This document shows positions 7,267 to 16,872 of a stretch of DNA of 39,359 nt, piece after piece. Origin of the DNA: Chloroflexus sp. MS-G (GTDB taxonomy: Bacteria > Chloroflexota > Chloroflexia > Chloroflexales > Chloroflexaceae). Location: positions 1-39,359 of the forward strand of contig NZ_JPIM01000035.1 of assembly GCF_000735195.1 (NCBI RefSeq). The letters are read 5' to 3'. How positions within the stretch are numbered: the stretch's first letter is position 1; the number at the start of each line of letters is the position of its first letter. Under the pieces are notes generated by a model, which saw only the letters and a list, made by a program, of their open reading frames with translations, searched no databases and was not told where the DNA came from. Both the position numbers and the translations under genes were made by a program.

Positions 7267-8796
7267 GTGACAAAATCTCTTGCCAGTCTCCTGGTCGGTC
7301 TCGGTGAATATCAGCTTATAGGCGATCCGCAATTACCGATACAGGCGCTCACCTACGATTCGCGTCGGGTCAGGCCGGGGAGTCTATTTGTGGCCATTCG
7401 TGGGCAGCATAGCGATGGTCACCAGTTTATTGAACAGGCCATTACTCAGGGGGCACATGCGGTAGTGGTTGATCGTCGCTATTGGTCCGGGTCGCACCAT
7501 CCGGCGGTTCCGGTCGTTGTTGTTGCCGATAGTCGGGTTGCCCTGGCGCCATTGGCGGCTGCATTTTACGATTATCCCGGTCGAGACATGATCACGATTG
7601 GGATTACCGGTACGAAAGGGAAGAGTACGACAACCGATATAACAGCTCAGCTACTAACCGCTGCCGGGCGGAGAGTCGGGATGATCAATACGGTCGATTT
7701 CCAGATTGGATCACGCCGATGGCCTAACGATACGCGCCAGAGCACACCGGAGGCGCCAGAGGTGCAGGCCTTGCTCCGTGAGATGGTGCAGGACGGCTGT
7801 GATACGGCTGTTATTGAGGCTACTTCGCATGCGCTCTCCCCACGGTGGGGCCGGCTGGTCGGTTGTGCTTTTGCCGTAGCTGTGATGCTCAATATCGGTC
7901 ACGAGCATCTTGATTACCACGGTTCGTTTGAACAGTATCGGGCTGATAAGGCGCAACTCTTTGCTCTGCTTGCCGAGCGTTCTGGTCCACGGTGGGCAAT
8001 TGTTAATGCCGATGATCCCAATCATCACTATTTTCTCGCCGCAGCTCCGGCTGATGCTGTGCGATTGCGGTATGCGCTTAATTCCCCCGCAGAGGTGCGG
8101 GGAGTCATTGTCCGTAGTGAACCAACTCGTAGCACGTTGCGGGTGTCTTCACCGTGGGGGGAAGCGGAAGTCACTGTACCGCTTCCCGGTCAATTTAACG
8201 CCAGTAATGCACTGGCAGCGCTGACGGTCGCTCTCTCGCAGGGGGTTCCGCTTGATACGGCCGCTACCGCTCTTGCCGGTGTACGAGCGCCACGAGGCCG
8301 GATGGTAGCAGTTGATGCCGGGCAACCGTTTTCGGTCATCGTTGATTATGCGCACAATCCTGAATCCTTTGAACAGATTTTTGCAATGTTGCGACCCCAG
8401 GTACGCGGGCGTATGATCGCTGTGTTCGGCAGTGCCGGTGAGCGTGATGTTGCCAAGCGGGCTATGCAGGGTGAAATTGCCGGACGAATGTGTGATGTCC
8501 TGGTGCTTACCGACGAGGACCCGCGTGGTGAGGATCGCGAAGCGATTATCGCTCAGATTGCGGCTGGCGCCGAGCGGGCTGGTAAACGGGCGGGCAGTGG
8601 CTATCTCTGCATTCCTGATCGAGCACAGGCGATACGGGTAGCATTAGCTGCTGCACAACCCGGCGATCTGGTCTTACTGTTAGGCAAAGGCCACGAAGGC
8701 AGTATCATCTACGCCGATCATTCTATTCCGTGGAACGAAGAGGCAGTGGCACGGCAGGCGTTGGCCGAACTGGGTTATGGCAGCGCGCATGATTGA
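7267..8796 (+). CDS. murE: UDP-MurNAc-tripeptide synthetase MurE
   Basis: 509 aa. MurE adds the third (diamino) residue to UDP-MurNAc-L-Ala-D-Glu in the cytoplasm. The start is GTG 7267 after GGAGGAT; TTG 7255 would place that ribosome site inside the coding sequence. The three Mur ligase domains are clear: N-terminal UDP-binding (YDSRRVRPGSLFVAIRG), central ATPase with loop GITGTKGKSTTTD (112-124) and HEHLDYHGSFEQYRADK, whose Lys228 is the expected carbamylated residue, and C-terminal VDYAHNPESFEQ. The amino-acid-selecting motif, DNPR in meso-DAP enzymes, reads EDPR (417-420). It follows the FemAB gene by one base and overlaps the PyrD-like gene. Confidence 0.93.
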   Translation: MTKSLASLLVGLGEYQLIGDPQLPIQALTYDSRRVRPGSLFVAIRGQHSDGHQFIEQAITQGAHAVVVDRRYWSGSHHPAVPVVVVADSRVALAPLAAAFYDYPGRDMITIGITGTKGKSTTTDITAQLLTAAGRRVGMINTVDFQIGSRRWPNDTRQSTPEAPEVQALLREMVQDGCDTAVIEATSHALSPRWGRLVGCAFAVAVMLNIGHEHLDYHGSFEQYRADKAQLFALLAERSGPRWAIVNADDPNHHYFLAAAPADAVRLRYALNSPAEVRGVIVRSEPTRSTLRVSSPWGEAEVTVPLPGQFNASNALAALTVALSQGVPLDTAATALAGVRAPRGRMVAVDAGQPFSVIVDYAHNPESFEQIFAMLRPQVRGRMIAVFGSAGERDVAKRAMQGEIAGRMCDVLVLTDEDPRGEDREAIIAQIAAGAERAGKRAGSGYLCIPDRAQAIRVALAAAQPGDLVLLLGKGHEGSIIYADHSIPWNEEAVARQALAELGYGSAHD

Positions 8797-9613
8797 GCTG
8801 GCACCTCACAATCCGTACACTCTGACCATCTCCTCACCGGTGATCGCAGCCGCCGGTAGTTTGGGTGATGTGGTGGGGATTGCACGCTGGCTGGGACTAC
8901 AACGGGCTGATGCCGACCACGGTTTAGGCGCTATTGTCAGTTCAACCGTTACCCGCAGCGGGCGTCGCGGGCAACCGCAACTGATCGCTACTCCAGCCGG
9001 TGTGCTTTACCACCACGGAGGCTTCAGTCTCGGCGTACAGCAGGTACGTGAACAGTTGGCGCCACGTTGGGCAACCTACCATGTGCCGGTATTAGTCAGT
9101 CTGGCCGGAACAGACACGGCAACGGTCGCTGCCGAATTGAGTGAGGTGCCAGGTGTTGCCGGTTTTGAGCTAGCACTTCCTGCCACTTCCGCACTTGAAG
9201 CCGAGCAACAGGTCGCTCGCGTGCGTCGAGTGACGCTGTTGCCGCTAATCGTTCGTCTCCCCGGTGAGTTGAACGATCCGGTTGCAGTAGCCCAGGCCTG
9301 TGTGACTGCCGGTGCTGATGCGATTGCTCTGATCGGAGGCCTGCCAGCCTGTATGCCCCACCCTGAAGGAGGGTTGATCTATGGACGACTTGGCGGCCCG
9401 GCCATCTTTCCGGTGGCGCTACGGATGGTAGCAAGTGTTGCTGCTGCTGTGCAATTGCCGGTGATTGGTATGGGTGGTGTAGCTACAGAGGCCCATGCGC
9501 AGGCAATGGTTCAGGCTGGTGCACGGGCAGTTGCCCTGGCCAGTGCGCTGGTTAGTGATCTGCGTCGTGGACGAGTGATTGCTGAATCGTTGCGTGATCA
9601 GGCTATCTCGTAG
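8789..9613 (+). CDS. Degenerate class 1 dihydroorotate dehydrogenase-like protein
   Basis: 274 aa from ATG 8789, overlapping murE by 8 bases; ATG 8777 would add four residues. The FMN-barrel pattern of PyrD class 1B is recognisable: SSPVIAAAGSLGD, TPAGVLYHHGG, PVAVAQACVTAGADAIALIG, GRLGGPAIFPVALRMV and LPVIGMGGVATEAHAQAMVQAGARAVALASAL. Key catalytic positions are not conserved. The family's N-x-SCPN loop with the active-site cysteine is replaced by FELALPATS, the Lys before TVT is Ser, and the LNAIGLQN loop is LYHHGGFSLG. It may bind FMN but is unlikely to oxidise dihydroorotate in the usual way. A PyrK-like protein is encoded two genes on. Confidence 0.7.
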   Translation: MIELAPHNPYTLTISSPVIAAAGSLGDVVGIARWLGLQRADADHGLGAIVSSTVTRSGRRGQPQLIATPAGVLYHHGGFSLGVQQVREQLAPRWATYHVPVLVSLAGTDTATVAAELSEVPGVAGFELALPATSALEAEQQVARVRRVTLLPLIVRLPGELNDPVAVAQACVTAGADAIALIGGLPACMPHPEGGLIYGRLGGPAIFPVALRMVASVAAAVQLPVIGMGGVATEAHAQAMVQAGARAVALASALVSDLRRGRVIAESLRDQAIS

Positions 9614-9674
9614 GGGGATGGACGGTCACAATTGGCTGAGAGCGTCGAAAGGTTCCTGAACTTCCCATTCTCCT

Positions 9675-11672
9675 TCAACGCAAGACAATCTCGCGCACAT
9701 GGACATGTGCCGGTTCGCCGACACCAACCTGGAAGATTTCCAAGCGTACCTGTTGCACGGTCGTCGGTGCAGGGAGATCAAGCTGAACTGTCGGATCGGG
9801 CGGGAGATTACGGTATTGCTGGCGCACGACGTTCGCAACACCATCAGGGGTTGTCAACACCACCGTGAGATCAAGGTCCATCGAACCTAGGGTCAGCTCT
9901 ACCTGGCGTAGCGATTTGGGAGTGGTCAAGCGCAATTCAATCACCAGCGGATTCGCTTCAAACCCGCGGGCAAGCGTCATCGGATTGCCGTCGAACAGTT
10001 TTTCTTCGATGTTTGCCACGTATTCCATGCGCACCACGTAAAACCCTGGCCGTCCATCAGGGTAGGGAACGATCTGTTCGGGCGGCGATATGATGAACTT
10101 TCCACTTTGTTGGGCAAGCCAATATTCGGCGTCTGTCATAATAAAGACATCGCGTTGCCGATTGAGATCACGAACAGTGTAGAGATAGGCTTCGATACTG
10201 ATCAGCTCTACCCGCCGTTGTTGCGCAGGAGTCAGAAAGAAGCCCACAAAACTGTTTGGATTGTTCGCCCATGTCGGTGAGACACGCAGCACAATGTGGG
10301 GATCGCGGGCGAGCAGGGTGGGAATAGTCTCGGCGAAGATCTGTTGCGCACCGTATTGCATGCCATAAAGACCGTAATCGCGAAACCAGAGTGGCCCACC
10401 GAGGACGGCATATTGGGTCATTGCCAGGCTACTTGCAGCCAAGAGTATTCCGGTCATGATACTGAACAGACGCTGCCAAAAGCGGTTAAACAGATCGAGA
10501 AGAACATCAATGCCAATGACCGTCAAAATCGTTGCCGGGACAACCATTCCCAGCATTCGCGTGATTGCTGGTCCAACCAGGGCGCTGCTGAAGGGTGCAG
10601 CCAGCAGGGCAATAATTGGAATGCGATAGTTTGGGTTGCGCCAATGCCACAGACAGGTGATCAGGCCAGTGGTGATAAAGGGCAACAGCACGAGCGGAAG
10701 ATGACCGCTCTCTGGGAAGCGGTGTCGGTCGAGGTCAATCGTATTTGGCCAGAACCAGTAGCGAGGGTCTAACCCCTGCAGGTAGAGGCTGAAAAATCGT
10801 TGGATCTTTTCGCTGATGGGTATGGGCAGAATCCAGTAGGAGTAGAGCGAACGGAGGTGCTCGAAGGTGGCGTCGGGATGGAGTTGACGAAACCGCAGCC
10901 ACGGGACGAGCACAAGCAACAACATCAGAAATGCAGTCCAGAGACGCGGCGCCGAACGGCTGAAATGGTAGCGAGCATCGCTCAGCAGCAAGAGTAATCC
11001 ACTGACCAACATGACCCCCTGACCATTGGCGTAGCTGTAAAACGTCGCTGCGCCAAAGAGTATGACGGCCACGATCCAGCGATCATCGTGAAAACGGTAG
11101 ATGACGTATGAGGCGAGAAAGCCGGCGTAGCAGGCCACCATCAGCGCTGTTTCAAACGCTGTGCGTGAATGGATAAACCATGCTGGCAGAATACAGAGCA
11201 CCAGTATGCCGAGCCACCAGCGTTGGCTGTTGTACCCCACGCGGAGGATCAGCGCGATACCAAGTGGCGCCAGCAATCCAGCAATGACCGACGTAGCTCG
11301 GATAGTCCACACCGATTGATCAAACCCAAAGAGGATGATCCTGAAGGCATGGAGGTAGACGCTTAAGCTGAGACTCCACTTCTCTACATTCCGAAAGTAA
11401 GGTGGGAACCAGACACCGCTGGCATCACGAAATCCTTGTGCAACCAGATCACGCGCTAACACGCCATGAATTGCCTCATCACAGAAGAAATAGATGGGGA
11501 ATGCTGTCAGATCAATCAAGCGTGTGTAAAGGTAGAGCGCGAGACTGCTACACAGGAGCAGCAGTTCGCCGATGGTAATGTGTCTGAGCAATCCATTGCT
11601 GGCAAGCGGTTTTTGCCACCAGGCTAATGATGCATGAGATGATTGATTGTTGGAACATTGATCACTCATCAT
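9675..11672 (-). CDS. GT39/ArnT-like membrane glycosyltransferase
   Basis: About 665 aa; consecutive start codons (GTG 11675, ATG 11672, ATG 11669) make the exact start uncertain. Enzymes of this type take sugars from polyprenyl phosphate and transfer them to protein or lipid outside the membrane. After a short polar N-terminus there are roughly ten hydrophobic helices between residues 35 and 430. The first extracytoplasmic loop has the acidic pair FCDEAIHGV (Asp66, Glu67) typical of GT-C enzymes, and ARDLVAQGF follows. The last 200 residues form a hydrophilic, beta-rich extracytoplasmic domain. It converges with the PyrD-like gene and is divergent from the PyrK-like gene. The acceptor is unknown. 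Confidence 0.75.
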   Translation of the reverse strand: MMSDQCSNNQSSHASLAWWQKPLASNGLLRHITIGELLLLCSSLALYLYTRLIDLTAFPIYFFCDEAIHGVLARDLVAQGFRDASGVWFPPYFRNVEKWSLSLSVYLHAFRIILFGFDQSVWTIRATSVIAGLLAPLGIALILRVGYNSQRWWLGILVLCILPAWFIHSRTAFETALMVACYAGFLASYVIYRFHDDRWIVAVILFGAATFYSYANGQGVMLVSGLLLLLSDARYHFSRSAPRLWTAFLMLLLVLVPWLRFRQLHPDATFEHLRSLYSYWILPIPISEKIQRFFSLYLQGLDPRYWFWPNTIDLDRHRFPESGHLPLVLLPFITTGLITCLWHWRNPNYRIPIIALLAAPFSSALVGPAITRMLGMVVPATILTVIGIDVLLDLFNRFWQRLFSIMTGILLAASSLAMTQYAVLGGPLWFRDYGLYGMQYGAQQIFAETIPTLLARDPHIVLRVSPTWANNPNSFVGFFLTPAQQRRVELISIEAYLYTVRDLNRQRDVFIMTDAEYWLAQQSGKFIISPPEQIVPYPDGRPGFYVVRMEYVANIEEKLFDGNPMTLARGFEANPLVIELRLTTPKSLRQVELTLGSMDLDLTVVLTTPDGVANVVRQQYRNLPPDPTVQLDLPAPTTVQQVRLEIFQVGVGEPAHVHVREIVLR

Positions 11673-11827
11673 CACGATGGTATGATTTCTGGTGCGGCAA
11701 ACGTGTCGTGCCGGTGCGCTTTGTATTTATCAATTGCAGCCGCCTCTAGCGTTCTTCACTCGCTACAGGAGAAGTGGGTAAAGAACACGTCATGCAGTGG
11801 AACCAGCTTCAGGATACGTGTTTGAAA

Positions 11828-12610
11828 ATGCAGCTATATTATACCGCAACAATTCAGGAATACCGTCAATTTGAACACTTGATCTGGATACGGCTGGTGG
11901 CGCCGTCACTGGCACGCACTGCCCGTCCCGGTCAGTTTGCCATGATCAGTCAGCGGCAAACGCATAGTCTTGATCCGCTGCCACGGTCTGCCGTCTTTTT
12001 CGCCGGGGCTGATCCGAACAGTGGTACATTAGAGCTGTTGATTGATCCACGCGACCCAACACTCACCCGGTTGGTTGATCTGCCGGAGGGAACAATTCTG
12101 GATCTCGGTGTGCCTTCTGTCAACACCTGTACGATCAATCCAACGACCCAAACTCTTCTGTTGGCGGGTGTTGGTAGTACGTTGCCGGCTCTGCTGTTCT
12201 TAGCGCGTCGGTATGCTGGAAAGCTGAATGTATCGCTGTTGATGGCCGGTGATGACGGCTTTGTCCCACCGCCATTTCTCTTACCGGCGACGGTAGAAGT
12301 GCAGATCAGCTCGACCGGTGCGTCGGCGTTATTCGATCTACTGACAACGACAACCGATCAGAATCCGTTGCGTTGGGCCGACCAGATTGTACTGGGTTTA
12401 CCTTCCTTGTTTGTAAGCCGGGCTGCGAGTCTGATACGGACAACCCGTCTACGATGGGATCACGGCCTGGTTCAGGTGATTCTGGCCGGGTCATTGCCGT
12501 GTGGGCTGGGTATCTGTCGCGTCTGTCAGATCGAGACCCGGCAAGGGTGGCAGCGACGTTGTGTTGAAGGGCCGGTGTTCGATCTCCGTGATCTCCGTCT
12601 GCCAGCGTAA
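11828..12610 (+). CDS. PyrK-like iron-sulfur flavoprotein
   Basis: 260 aa from ATG 11828, where the family fold begins; upstream in-frame starts at GTG 11774 and ATG 11792 are possible. PyrK carries FAD and a [2Fe-2S] cluster and passes electrons from class 1B PyrD to NAD. The FAD-domain motif RPGQFAMI (33-40) is present, then the NAD-domain LLLAGVGSTLPALLFLARRY. The cluster cysteines are intact: Cys225, Cys230, Cys233 and Cys245 in CGLGICRVC...RRC, followed by VEGPVFDLRDL, the family's C-terminal signature. The RPxSI-type flavin motif is altered (LPRSAVFF). It sits near a PyrD-like protein that lacks catalytic residues, so the pair may do another redox reaction. It converges with the solute-binding gene, 6 bases apart. 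Confidence 0.8.
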   Translation: MQLYYTATIQEYRQFEHLIWIRLVAPSLARTARPGQFAMISQRQTHSLDPLPRSAVFFAGADPNSGTLELLIDPRDPTLTRLVDLPEGTILDLGVPSVNTCTINPTTQTLLLAGVGSTLPALLFLARRYAGKLNVSLLMAGDDGFVPPPFLLPATVEVQISSTGASALFDLLTTTTDQNPLRWADQIVLGLPSLFVSRAASLIRTTRLRWDHGLVQVILAGSLPCGLGICRVCQIETRQGWQRRCVEGPVFDLRDLRLPA

Positions 12611-12616
12611 GCGGAT

Positions 12617-14281
12617 TTACGGCAAATCACCTTCGAGGCGGCGAAAACTGTTGACAAACCAGCGATAGACATCGCGGAAACGATCTTCGACGCCGAAGAG
12701 TATGTGCGGGCCGAGATCAGGGTTGGCAAAGGCACGTCCCTGGATATTTGTCGTTGTCACTATCACGTACAACGGTTGGTACAATGTGATCGCCGGTGAT
12801 AATTCCAGCCAGCGCTGTTGAAAGGTATGGTAGAACTCAGAACGAGCGACGAGTTCAGGTTCAGCACGCGCCTGCTCCAACAGCGTGTCAATTCGGCTGT
12901 CATTAAGCCCGGCGTAATTCAAGCCACCATTTGCCTGACTGGAATGCCAGAGACTGTAGGGATCGGGGTCTGGCCCAATCCGTGTCCAGGTATGGATGGC
13001 TGCCATGAAATCACCTTGACTCAGGCGGTTGGTCAGGGTCACGCTATCCACCGCTTCAACGGTAACCTCGACACCGATAGTTCGCCACTGTTCCGCAATC
13101 GCATTAGCGACAGCGAGACGACGTTCATCCTGATCAACCAGTAATGTGAAACTGAGGCGTTGCCGTCCGCGCTGACGAATGCCATCATCGCCCGGTTCAA
13201 AATCAATTTCTGCCAACCGCTCGGCTGCCGTGACCGGATCGAACGGCATCTGCCGAATCGTCGGATCATCAGCCCAGCTATTGGGTAAAAGTGGTGTGTC
13301 GATGGGTTGCGCCAACCCTTTGATAACCGTTTCAATCAAGGCGTCGCGGTTGAGGCCGAGGGCCAATGCCCGACGGAGAGGAATCTCTTGAAACAGTGGT
13401 AATCGCAGATTAAAGGTGAGCTGGGTATACTCATCTAGCGGCAAAACAATACGTTGTTCTTCACCTGGCAGATCAACGGCTTGAAGGTTGCTTCCCCAGC
13501 GCTCGGCTAAACCCATTACTTCACCGCGCGATAGAGCAGCTATGGCAGCCTCGTAGGTATTGAAGAATCGTAACTCAATGGCATCGAGGAATGGACGGCC
13601 ATTGTAGTACGTTGGATTGGCAGTCAAGATTGCCCCATCGGGACGTAATTCCGACAATCGAAACGGCCCACTTCCAATCAGGCGCTGACCAAACTCACTG
13701 GTTGACCACTCGGTAGGGGGCAGATCGCGCAGCAAATGTGCCGGGAGAATTGGTACACGAGCGAGGGCTGGAAACGGTGCGAATGGTCCCGGCAGCGTAA
13801 ATCGGACGGTACGAGTGTCAACGCGCTCAATTAGGGTTGTCCGCCAAAAACTGGCGACAGCCGGTTCTCCAGCAGCATCTAAGGTTTGCAGGGTACGCAG
13901 CGTAAAGACCACATCGTCAGCGGTCAACGGTGTCCCATCGTGCCAGCGCAAACCTGAACGAAGGGTAAACGTGTAGATTTCGCCACTTCCATCGACGGTA
14001 TAACCCTCAGCCAGGGCCGGTTCGATCAGCCCATCGGCTCCAATCCGGGTCAGTCCTTCAAAGAGCAGACTGATGAGCGTGCGGCCTACTGGATCATTGA
14101 TCGGATCGTTCAGAAGTGGGATCGGCATCAACGGTGAGCCAACCACTGCTTCACGGTACGTACCGCCGGGAGCGGGATTATTGGTCGATGCACTTAACAT
14201 TGCCAGACGACCAAACAACCCCACAATGAAGCCAATTCCAAGCAGCGCAATCGCAATCTGCCAGCGAATTCGACGTGCCAT
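12617..14281 (-). CDS. Family 5 extracellular solute-binding protein (peptide-type ABC)
   Basis: 554 aa. Family 5 proteins capture oligopeptides, nickel complexes or sugars for ABC importers. An N-terminal hydrophobic stretch (about 8-29, IAIALLGIGFIVGLFGRLAML) lacks a lipobox Cys, so the protein is either cleaved elsewhere or stays membrane-anchored. Hallmarks follow: NDPVGRTLISLLFEGLTRIG, LRWHDGTPLTADDVVFTLRTLQ, IGSGPFRL, NPTYYNGRPFLDAIELRFF, FNLRLPLFQEIPLRRALALGLNRDALI and the closing YQPLYVIV segment. No ABC permease or ATPase genes adjoin it; instead it is 3 bases after secG. The substrate cannot be told. Confidence 0.85.
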   Translation of the reverse strand: MARRIRWQIAIALLGIGFIVGLFGRLAMLSASTNNPAPGGTYREAVVGSPLMPIPLLNDPINDPVGRTLISLLFEGLTRIGADGLIEPALAEGYTVDGSGEIYTFTLRSGLRWHDGTPLTADDVVFTLRTLQTLDAAGEPAVASFWRTTLIERVDTRTVRFTLPGPFAPFPALARVPILPAHLLRDLPPTEWSTSEFGQRLIGSGPFRLSELRPDGAILTANPTYYNGRPFLDAIELRFFNTYEAAIAALSRGEVMGLAERWGSNLQAVDLPGEEQRIVLPLDEYTQLTFNLRLPLFQEIPLRRALALGLNRDALIETVIKGLAQPIDTPLLPNSWADDPTIRQMPFDPVTAAERLAEIDFEPGDDGIRQRGRQRLSFTLLVDQDERRLAVANAIAEQWRTIGVEVTVEAVDSVTLTNRLSQGDFMAAIHTWTRIGPDPDPYSLWHSSQANGGLNYAGLNDSRIDTLLEQARAEPELVARSEFYHTFQQRWLELSPAITLYQPLYVIVTTTNIQGRAFANPDLGPHILFGVEDRFRDVYRWFVNSFRRLEGDLP

Positions 14282-14284
14282 ACC

Positions 14285-14500
14285 CTAACTAAAAATTGGC
14301 AAGCTGGTAATCAGTGCGAGCAATAAAAAGGTGACACCGAGCACAATCGTGGCCTGGTACAACGTTTTCTCAATCCCGCGTCGGGTGCGCTGAATCGAGC
14401 TGGTGTCACGATTAATACCGCCTCCGCGCGATTGTAAGATAACCAACACACTCATCACGGCACTAATGACCAAAATCGCAATGTACAGCGCTGTTTCCAT
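14285..14500 (-). CDS. secG: Preprotein translocase subunit SecG
   Basis: 71 aa from ATG 14500, behind GGAGAGG; a longer frame starting upstream lacks support. SecG is the small SecYEG subunit that helps SecA-driven export. The protein has two hydrophobic helices (about 3-20 and 47-68) separated by the family's Ser/Gly loop, LQSRGGGINRDTSS. The length fits the family. It is the first gene of a reverse-strand pair with the solute-binding protein, which begins 3 bases after the secG stop. Confidence 0.88.
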   Translation of the reverse strand: METALYIAILVISAVMSVLVILQSRGGGINRDTSSIQRTRRGIEKTLYQATIVLGVTFLLLALITSLPIFS

Positions 14501-14973
14501 GCTCTGTTTACCTCTCCTTATGCGAGTAGTAAGTAGCATCTGCTGCCTTTCTGAAGGCATCATAGTATACCATATCCCGCCGGTGTTCAGAAGAGGGAGT
14601 GAAGGCAGTGGTATTCAGTGTGCTCAGCTTCGGGTAACCTTCGATGACTGAAGCGATTAACGACGGAGCGATCCTGCGAAGATCATACCTTGATGGCTCG
14701 TCAGGTTCGTACCGATACATGCGATGTGCGGTGTATGTACCTTTCAACACTTGTCTGCTCTATCGTGCTTATCGCGAAGTGTGTTGTGCCCTGCCAAGGA
14801 TGAACCACTGTTGCCTTGCTGAAGTTATCGTAGTATCTACGGTTGTCGTCTTGCGACGAAATGTAATGATTTCCAGTCGTGTATTTTGTTGCTCACTATG
14901 TTATCATTGCAATTGTTCGAGATGTCACAGACATCGCCCGCCGATGGTGTCGTGAGCGAAAGGAAGGTCTTAT
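14501..14973. other. Intergenic region between divergent secG and pckG
   Basis: It must hold both divergent promoters. No consensus -35/-10 pair with correct spacing was found for pckG. No convincing gene is seen; the open frames here are short and featureless. The pckG ribosome site GAAAGGAAGG lies at its right end. Confidence 0.5.
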
Positions 14974-16809
14974 ATGCAGTTCCCTGCATACCTTAAACAT
15001 CAACAGTTGCGCGAATGGATTCAGGAAATCGTCACATTATGCGAGCCAGCACAAGTACATTTCTGCGATGGCAGCCAGACTGAATATGACACGCTTTGTA
15101 ACAAACTGGTCGAAACCGGTACATTCATTCGCCTCAACCCAAAATTGCGCCCCAACAGTTTTCTCGCCCGCTCCGATCCTTCAGATGTAGCTCGCGTTGA
15201 AGATCGCACCTTTATTTGCAGCCTATCAAAAGACGATGCTGGCCCAACCAATAACTGGATGGCTCCAAAAGAGATGAAGGAGATTCTGCTCAAACTGTTT
15301 AAGGGCAGCATGCGCGGTCGTACTCTCTACGTTATCCCCTTTAGTATGGGACCAATTGGGTCGCCGATTGCGCATATTGGGATTCAACTCACCGACTCAC
15401 CCTACGTCGTTGTGAACATGCATATCATGACCCGTGTTTCGACGAAGATTTATGATGTGCTGGGTGAAGATGGTGAATACATCCCCTGTCTCCACAGTGT
15501 TGGTATGCCACTTGAAAGAGGTCAACCCGATGTGCCATGGCCGTGTAATCCGACAAAATACATTGTTCACTTTCCTGAAGAGCGTTCGATCTGGAGCTTT
15601 GGTTCGGGCTACGGCGGCAACGCATTACTTGGGAAGAAGTGTTTTGCCCTCCGCATCGCGTCAGTTATGGCGCGACAGCAAGGTTGGCTGGCCGAGCACA
15701 TGCTCATTCTAGGTGTGAAAGAACCATCTAGTCGTAAAACGTATGTTGCCGCAGCCTTCCCTTCAGCGTGTGGTAAGACCAATTTCGCGATGCTCATTCC
15801 TCCCGATGCCTTCAAACGTGAGGGATGGGAGATCACCACTGTTGGCGACGATATTGCCTGGATTAAACCTGGCCCTGATGGCAAACTGTACGCGATTAAT
15901 CCTGAGACCGGCTATTTTGGGGTTGCACCGGGTACCTCCTACAAGACCAACCCCAACGCGATGGAGAGCTGTCGGGCGAATACTATTTTTACCAATGTCG
16001 CCCTTACTGACGATGGCGATGTCTGGTGGGAAGGTATGACTGATGAACCACCAGCGCATTTGATCGATTGGCAAGGACGAGACTGGACGCCTGGTTGTGG
16101 ACGACTGGCGGCTCATCCTAATGCTCGCTTTACTGCTCCAGCCCGTCAGAATCCGGCGATTGATCCGGAATGGGAGAATCCAAGGGGGGTGCCGATTGAG
16201 GCCTTTATCTTCGGTGGCCGCCGGAGCCGTACTGTGCCACTGGTTTACCAGGCTTTCAACTGGACATATGGGGTCTATCTTGCGGCAACAATGGGTTCTG
16301 AGACGACAGCAGCAGCAATGGGCCAGCAGGGGGTTGTACGGCGCGATCCGTTCGCGATGCTACCATTTGCCGGCTATCATATGGGTGACTACTTCAATCA
16401 CTGGCTCAGCTTTGGCCGTCGTCTGAAGAACCCGCCGCGTATTTTCAGTGTCAACTGGTTCCGCAAGGATGAGAATGGGAAGTTCATCTGGCCAGGCTTT
16501 GGTGAAAATATCCGTGTCTTAAAGTGGATCATCGAACGTGCCCATGGTCAGGCCGTGAGTGTAGAAACCCCTATCGGGTGGGTACCGCGGTACGAGGATA
16601 TTGACTGGCGAGGGCTTGATTTCAGCCCCGAACAATTTGATCAGGTGATGGAGTGTGATTTAGCGGAATGGCAGCAGGAGATTCTGTTGCACGAGGAGCT
16701 GTTTATCAAGCTCTACGATCGCTTGCCCAAAGAATTGTTGTCGGTGCGTGATCTGATCCTTTCTAGCCTCTGGCGTGCGCCGGAGAAGTGGGGAGCGACG
16801 CACGAATAA
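14974..16809 (+). CDS. pckG: Phosphoenolpyruvate carboxykinase (GTP)
   Basis: 611 aa, the normal length of GTP-type PEPCK, which interconverts oxaloacetate + GTP and PEP + CO2 + GDP in the cytoplasm. Signatures are complete: [13 protein letters not shown] (119-131), the phosphate loop [14 protein letters not shown] (260-273) with the reactive cysteine, the metal-binding [21 protein letters not shown] (291-311), and [16 protein letters not shown]. Start ATG 14974 has GAAAGGAAGG upstream. It is monocistronic, closed by a strong terminator at 16834-16872, with a TRAP transporter for a probable organic acid downstream. It could serve gluconeogenesis or carboxylation; the sequence does not decide. 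Confidence 0.96.
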   Translation: MQFPAYLKHQQLREWIQEIVTLCEPAQVHFCDGSQTEYDTLCNKLVETGTFIRLNPKLRPNSFLARSDPSDVARVEDRTFICSLSKDDAGPTNNWMAPKEMKEILLKLFKGSMRGRTLYVIPFSMGPIGSPIAHIGIQLTDSPYVVVNMHIMTRVSTKIYDVLGEDGEYIPCLHSVGMPLERGQPDVPWPCNPTKYIVHFPEERSIWSFGSGYGGNALLGKKCFALRIASVMARQQGWLAEHMLILGVKEPSSRKTYVAAAFPSACGKTNFAMLIPPDAFKREGWEITTVGDDIAWIKPGPDGKLYAINPETGYFGVAPGTSYKTNPNAMESCRANTIFTNVALTDDGDVWWEGMTDEPPAHLIDWQGRDWTPGCGRLAAHPNARFTAPARQNPAIDPEWENPRGVPIEAFIFGGRRSRTVPLVYQAFNWTYGVYLAATMGSETTAAAMGQQGVVRRDPFAMLPFAGYHMGDYFNHWLSFGRRLKNPPRIFSVNWFRKDENGKFIWPGFGENIRVLKWIIERAHGQAVSVETPIGWVPRYEDIDWRGLDFSPEQFDQVMECDLAEWQQEILLHEELFIKLYDRLPKELLSVRDLILSSLWRAPEKWGATHE

Positions 16810-16833
16810 CTGCTCGACTGAGGCTCGTATTTG

Positions 16834-16872
16834 TCGCGGATCACCTGCTTGACAGGTGATCTGCGATTTTTT
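16834..16872 (+). terminator. Rho-independent terminator after pckG
   Basis: A 14-bp stem with one G-U pair (16834-16847 with 16853-16866) closes the 5-base loop CTTGA and is followed by six T (16867-16872). It lies 25 bases after the pckG stop. The T run shares its last two bases with the -35 box of the next promoter. Confidence 0.88.

Noticed and set aside
10296..10772. 158-aa open frame antisense to the glycosyltransferase
   Set aside because: Polar, His/Gln-rich shadow of a membrane-protein gene; no ribosome site.
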